From: Streptomyces kanamyceticus
GTDB taxonomy: Bacteria; Actinomycetota; Actinomycetes; Streptomycetales; Streptomycetaceae
NCBI RefSeq assembly: GCF_008704495.1
Contig: NZ_CP023699.1
Coordinates: forward strand, 2,976,001-3,040,000
Direction: 5' to 3'
Length of the DNA: 64,000 nucleotides
In this document: in pieces, positions 63,451 through 64,000 of the stretch
Layout of the letters: every line of letters begins with the position of its first letter
Position numbering within the stretch: the first letter of the stretch is position 1
Notes under the pieces: generated by a model
Told to the model about the DNA's origin: nothing
The model's input: only the letters and a program-made list of their open reading frames with translations
The model's database searches: none
Made by a program: the position numbers and the translations under genes

Positions 63451-64000
63451 ATGGGCTTCACGATCGGCGGCATCCGGGGAACCGACAAGCCCCGGACCGG
63501 ATCACGGCGACGCGCTCGCGCGTCGGACCGCACCACGGTGGCGGAGTACACCGGCCTGTGGGGATGGACCGCGGTGCCCGGCGCCCGGGCGCTCGACGGC
63601 GCCTGCTCGTGCGGCGCCGCCGCATGCGCGGCCCCCGGCGCCCACCCGCTCGACTTCGCCCCCGAGGTCCCCGCGGGGGCCACGCTCGACGAAGTGACGG
63701 ACACCTGGGCCCAGTTCCCCGGCGCCTCGGTGCTGCTGCCCGTGGGGCGCGCCTTCGACGCGATCGAGGTGGCGGAGACCGCCGGGCGGCGGGCGCTCGT
63801 GCGCCTTGAGCGGATGGGCCTTCCGCTGGGTCCCGTGACGGTCACGCCGGACGGCCGGGCGCAGTTCTTCGTCGCCCCCGGCGCCGCCACCGAACTCCCC
63901 CAGCTGCTCTACCGCATGGGCTGGGACGACGCGGCCCTCGACCTGCACGGCCTGGGCCCCGGCGACCACATCACGGCGCCGCCCTCCGACCGCGGCGGCC
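63451..64000 (+). CDS. Bifunctional DNA primase/polymerase N-terminal domain-like protein, 3' end outside window
   Basis: Open to the right edge (183 codons seen). It starts MGFTIGGIRGTDKPRTGSRR at ATG 63451, after GGAGGGGGC. The core resembles the Prim-Pol (bifunctional DNA primase/polymerase N-terminal) family: YTGLWGWTAVPGARAL, a CSCGAAACAAPGAHPL cysteine cluster, FPGASVLLPVGRAFDAIEV and GRAQFFVAPG. Chromosomal Streptomyces homologues next to nsdA are of unknown role, and the catalytic DxD is not evident in the visible part (FDAIEV is at its position). Divergent from nsdA. It may be a non-catalytic member. Confidence 0.8.
   Translation, partial: MGFTIGGIRGTDKPRTGSRRRARASDRTTVAEYTGLWGWTAVPGARALDGACSCGAAACAAPGAHPLDFAPEVPAGATLDEVTDTWAQFPGASVLLPVGRAFDAIEVAETAGRRALVRLERMGLPLGPVTVTPDGRAQFFVAPGAATELPQLLYRMGWDDAALDLHGLGPGDHITAPPSDRGG

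Overview
This 64 kb window is high-GC actinobacterial DNA with the gene content and order of the core chromosome of a Streptomyces. Genus-specific markers include the sporulation sigma factor WhiG, an NsdA-type regulator, a WhiB-like protein, four consecutive type I signal peptidases (sipW-Z) and an amtB-glnK-glnD operon behind a GlnR box. GTG starts, 1-4 bp start/stop overlaps and strong third-position GC bias fit this. Both ends cut through genes: a polyamine-binding lipoprotein on the left and a primase/polymerase-like protein on the right. I saw no rRNA, tRNA, CRISPR array, insertion sequence or prophage.

Layout. 1-17.4 kb is a polyamine/putrescine block with housekeeping genes mixed in. 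It has two PotD-like Tat lipoproteins, two gamma-aminobutyraldehyde dehydrogenase-type enzymes, a divergent Lrp/AsnC regulator and a class III aminotransferase. Between them lie a NADAR protein, a WhiB-like protein, a serine hydrolase, a GDPD, adenosine deaminase, an epoxide hydrolase divergent from a CGNR zinc-finger regulator, and an 866-residue RING-like/TerD-like protein. 17.5-25.4 kb carries an ABC exporter pair, a VOC protein, a LOG-family protein, a GT4 glycosyltransferase, a two-component system and a mycothiol-dependent-isomerase-like protein. 25.4-29.5 kb is a thiamine importer operon (thiB-thiP-thiQ) behind a TPP riboswitch.

29.5-35.7 kb is the translation/growth cluster rlmN, cdsA, frr, pyrH, tsf, rpsB (all minus strand). 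36-42.7 kb has a degenerate LytM protein, a TetR regulator, whiG, dprA, a ComM-like ATPase, yraN, a DUF2469 gene and a NUDIX gene. 42.6-46.1 kb is sipZ-Y-X-W, and 46.2-48.9 kb is rplS-trmD-rimM-KH-rpsP. 49-56.1 kb holds an SprT-like metalloprotein, a short eukaryote/archaeal-type ProRS, a methyltransferase, FtsH and Ffh. 56.9-61.3 kb is glnD-glnK-amtB, followed by nsdA and the divergent primase-like gene.

The most notable non-coding and structural signals are these. (1) Three AACCGGCTA operator copies, spaced 21 and 42 bp apart, lie in the CGNR/epoxide-hydrolase promoter. (2) A pair of inverted ~120 bp elements lies between ffh and glnD, with 13-bp terminal stems that show compensatory base changes. 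(3) Two single-base deletions in G-runs disrupt the 3' end of glnD as given; correcting them restores a normal C-terminus. (4) A dispersed intergenic repeat is shared by 21.3 and 56.3 kb. (5) A TPP riboswitch is followed by a hairpin that covers the thiB ribosome binding site. (6) Four phased repeats containing TGTCCAC lie between rpsB and the LytM-like gene. Most protein-coding content is conserved core; the accessory-looking items are the RING/TerD protein, the short ProRS, and the NADAR gene with its WhiB-like neighbour.
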